A stretch of DNA of 64,000 nt. Source: Rebecca billardiae RCC1528 (lineage: Eukaryota; Haptophyta). The stretch spans positions 1,426,001 through 1,490,000 of the forward strand of contig OZ251237.1 of assembly GCA_965240325.2 (NCBI GenBank). Direction: 5' to 3'. Position numbers and translations under genes: made by a program. Below the pieces are notes generated by a model. It searched no databases. It saw only the letters and a list, made by a program, of their open reading frames with translations, and was not told the origin of the DNA. Below, piece by piece: positions 63,940 to 64,000 of this stretch. The first letter of the stretch is position 1; the number at the start of each line of letters is the position of its first letter.

Positions 63940-64000
63940 GTCTAACCACTCCGCCATGCCCTGCTCGCTCGAAGCGTCGAGCACGACCGAGAGCTGGATG

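Overview
This is nuclear DNA of a GC-rich unicellular eukaryote. Eight genes carry short spliceosomal introns. Conserved eukaryotic proteins are present (Sec61 alpha, AMPK beta, Mss4, Sof1, LSM7, DNAJC21). The sedoheptulose-1,7-bisphosphatase starts with a signal peptide followed by a transit-peptide-like segment containing SSAFAS, as expected for a secondary plastid of red-algal origin. I infer a haptophyte or similar chromalveolate alga; the species is not determined. Introns are 85-319 bp, and 17 of the 19 I could place start with GTGC (13 with GTGCGC).

Layout. 1-16.5 kb: 3' end of SEC61A, a RING/TRAF-zinc-finger protein with a long acidic tail, a 720-bp palindrome, the pair CMC2 / AMPK-beta (divergent), an Mss4 homologue, a terminal-inverted-repeat element, SBPase and a small putative plastid protein. 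16.9-27.7 kb: one nine-exon gene on the minus strand for a predicted 3080-residue protein that fuses two complete CNG/Shaker-like channel units, each with six membrane segments, a cyclic-nucleotide-binding-like domain and ankyrin repeats. The first pore has a GYG filter; the second has GAA at the same place. 28-31.8 kb: satellite-type repeats only. 31.7-35.7 kb: a LYR-motif protein (ETFRF1/LYRM5 type), a divergent small basic protein and SOF1. 36.8-44.2 kb: two tandem intronless paralogues with MGxxC N-termini, a multi-pass membrane domain and long leucine-rich repeats, then LSM7. 46.7-49.8 kb: DNAJC21/JJJ1 and a divergent, probably plastid Rossmann-fold protein. 52.5-61.8 kb: an intronless Sen1/UPF1-like helicase, then a UDP-glucuronate 4-epimerase, a sulfotransferase-like protein and a GT92-like glycosyltransferase that could serve cell-surface polysaccharide synthesis. 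61.8-64 kb: an 85-nt poly-C / 32-nt poly-G hairpin, microsatellites and an element with 238-bp inverted repeats.

The strongest candidate for something undescribed is the two-repeat channel with unequal pores. Next come the tandem membrane-LRR pair and the uronic-acid/glycan gene group. Long antisense ORFs over the GC-rich genes are frame shadows and are left out.
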